From Pseudomonas sp. (GTDB lineage: Bacteria; Pseudomonadota; Gammaproteobacteria; Pseudomonadales; Pseudomonadaceae): a stretch of DNA of 6,312 nucleotides. Made by a program: the position numbers and the translations under genes. Location: positions 1 to 6,312 of the forward strand of contig SKFV01000346.1 of the NCBI GenBank assembly GCA_007117785.1, in the 5' to 3' direction. Shown here in pieces: positions 6,005 to 6,312 of this stretch (position 1 is the stretch's first letter; the number at the start of each line of letters is the position of its first letter). Below the pieces are notes generated by a model, which was given only the letters and a program-made list of their open reading frames with translations, was not told where the DNA came from and made no database searches.

Positions 6005-6033
6005 AGTATAACAGGAGGCTGGTTTCGCTCCAA
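6005..6033 (-). promoter_or_regulatory. Candidate sigma-70 promoter of ETF-QO
   Basis: On the minus strand TTGGAG (6033-6028) is followed after 17 bases by TATACT (6010-6005), which is preceded by TG with one base between, an extended -10. The -35 matches TTGACA only in its first three bases, but the extended -10 compensates. Transcription would start near 5998, giving a leader of about 57 nt before the GTG. A GAAAC half-site (6026-6022) lies in the spacer; see the rejected items. Confidence 0.65.
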
Positions 6034-6195
6034 TCGGCTTGTTTTTTGCGTTGTGTGTTCAGGTCGGGTAAGCATGAGAAGTGAAAGCTGAGTTTTTGTA
6101 CAGACTTGAACAGCCTGGTCAACGGCAATCGGGCTGATGCACAGAAACCTGTGGATTTGGCTTTTGATGTCACAGCTTAAGCAATCAGCATCGAC
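6034..6195. other. Intergenic stretch with no assigned function
   Basis: No reading frame of useful length, tRNA-like fold or terminator with a T-tract was seen. It contains a short perfect hairpin CACAG-AAAC-CTGTG (6140-6153) and an imperfect 6-bp inverted repeat TTGAAC/GGTCAA (6106-6111 and 6117-6122). Neither is strong enough to name. Confidence 0.5.
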
Positions 6196-6312
6196 CTAGT
6201 TGCATCGTACAGGCAACCGACAGAGATTATTGTCCTCCTCTTCGGATGCACGCTTGCTCAACTCAGCATCAAGTTCACCATCCTCGCACTGCCGCACCAC
6301 ATCGGCACTCAA
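6196..6312 (-). CDS. Possible 3' end of an unidentified minus-strand gene, cut by the window edge
   Basis: On the minus strand the frame from the last base (6312) stays open for 38 codons to TAG at 6198-6196. The translation contains VVRQCEDGELDAELSKRASE and continues with an acidic EEEDNN patch, ending in LPVRCN. Its charged composition looks more like a soluble protein tail than the Ser/Thr-rich product of the opposite strand, and the other two minus frames contain stops. I do not recognise a family. With only 38 codons a chance open frame remains quite possible. No terminator follows the stop, so if real it might read toward ETF-QO 255 bp downstream. Confidence 0.35.
   Translation of the reverse strand: MSADVVRQCEDGELDAELSKRASEEEDNNLCRLPVRCN

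Noticed and set aside
6018..6030. A PsrA-type operator (GAAAC...GTTTC) in the ETF-QO promoter
   Set aside because: Only one GAAAC half-site is present on the minus strand; the second arm is missing at the required spacing.
6106..6122. Imperfect TTGAAC/GGTCAA palindrome as a regulator site
   Set aside because: One mismatch in short arms, no adjacent promoter recognised; expected by chance in a region this size.
6149..6158. A DnaA box (TGTGGATTT) near the right edge
   Set aside because: It is a single site with two mismatches to the consensus and no cluster, in a non-origin gene context.

Overview
The window looks like a chromosomal segment of a Pseudomonas-type gammaproteobacterium. The evidence is the gene order mltG–tmk–holB–pilZ–TatD hydrolase, close protein resemblance to what I recall of the Pseudomonas aeruginosa PA2963–PA2959 genes, and a small-RNA gene downstream of tatD where P. 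aeruginosa carries rgsA. The genus within Pseudomonadaceae is not decided; the moderately high but not extreme GC content would suit a lower-GC relative such as Halopseudomonas (inference only).

Left part (1–3950, + strand): a compact run of genes. The 3' part of mltG (peptidoglycan transglycosylase) overlaps tmk (dTMP kinase) by 4 bp, and tmk overlaps holB (DNA polymerase III delta') by 8 bp, so these three are probably translationally coupled. After a 118-bp gap with an inverted repeat comes pilZ (type IV pilus assembly). A heptamer tandem repeat starts in the pilZ stop codon, and a TatD-family metal-dependent hydrolase (ycfH type) follows.

Middle (3951–4273): no protein gene, but the gap is well filled. 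On the minus strand there is a sigma-S-like promoter, a predicted 120-nt RNA with an internal stem-loop, and a strong Rho-independent terminator. By position and structure I call this RgsA, the RpoS-dependent Hfq-binding sRNA of pseudomonads. A second, symmetrical terminator at 4230–4259 ends the ETF-QO gene and can also stop transcripts from tatD. tatD mRNA would therefore be antisense to all of rgsA before it meets an intrinsic terminator. I see nothing definite in the spacer 4102–4229.

Right part (4274–6312, minus strand): electron-transfer flavoprotein:ubiquinone oxidoreductase (ETF-QO), complete, with a GTG start, a strong Shine-Dalgarno and a recognisable sigma-70 promoter. Upstream lies about 160 bp with no assigned function. 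At the very edge is a weakly supported 3' end of another minus-strand reading frame.

The protein genes are housekeeping: cell wall, dTTP supply, replication clamp loading, pilus assembly, nucleic-acid processing, and electron delivery from fatty/amino acid oxidation to quinone. I found no undescribed multi-gene system. The parts most worth a second look are the rgsA locus with its antisense arrangement, and the heptamer repeat.
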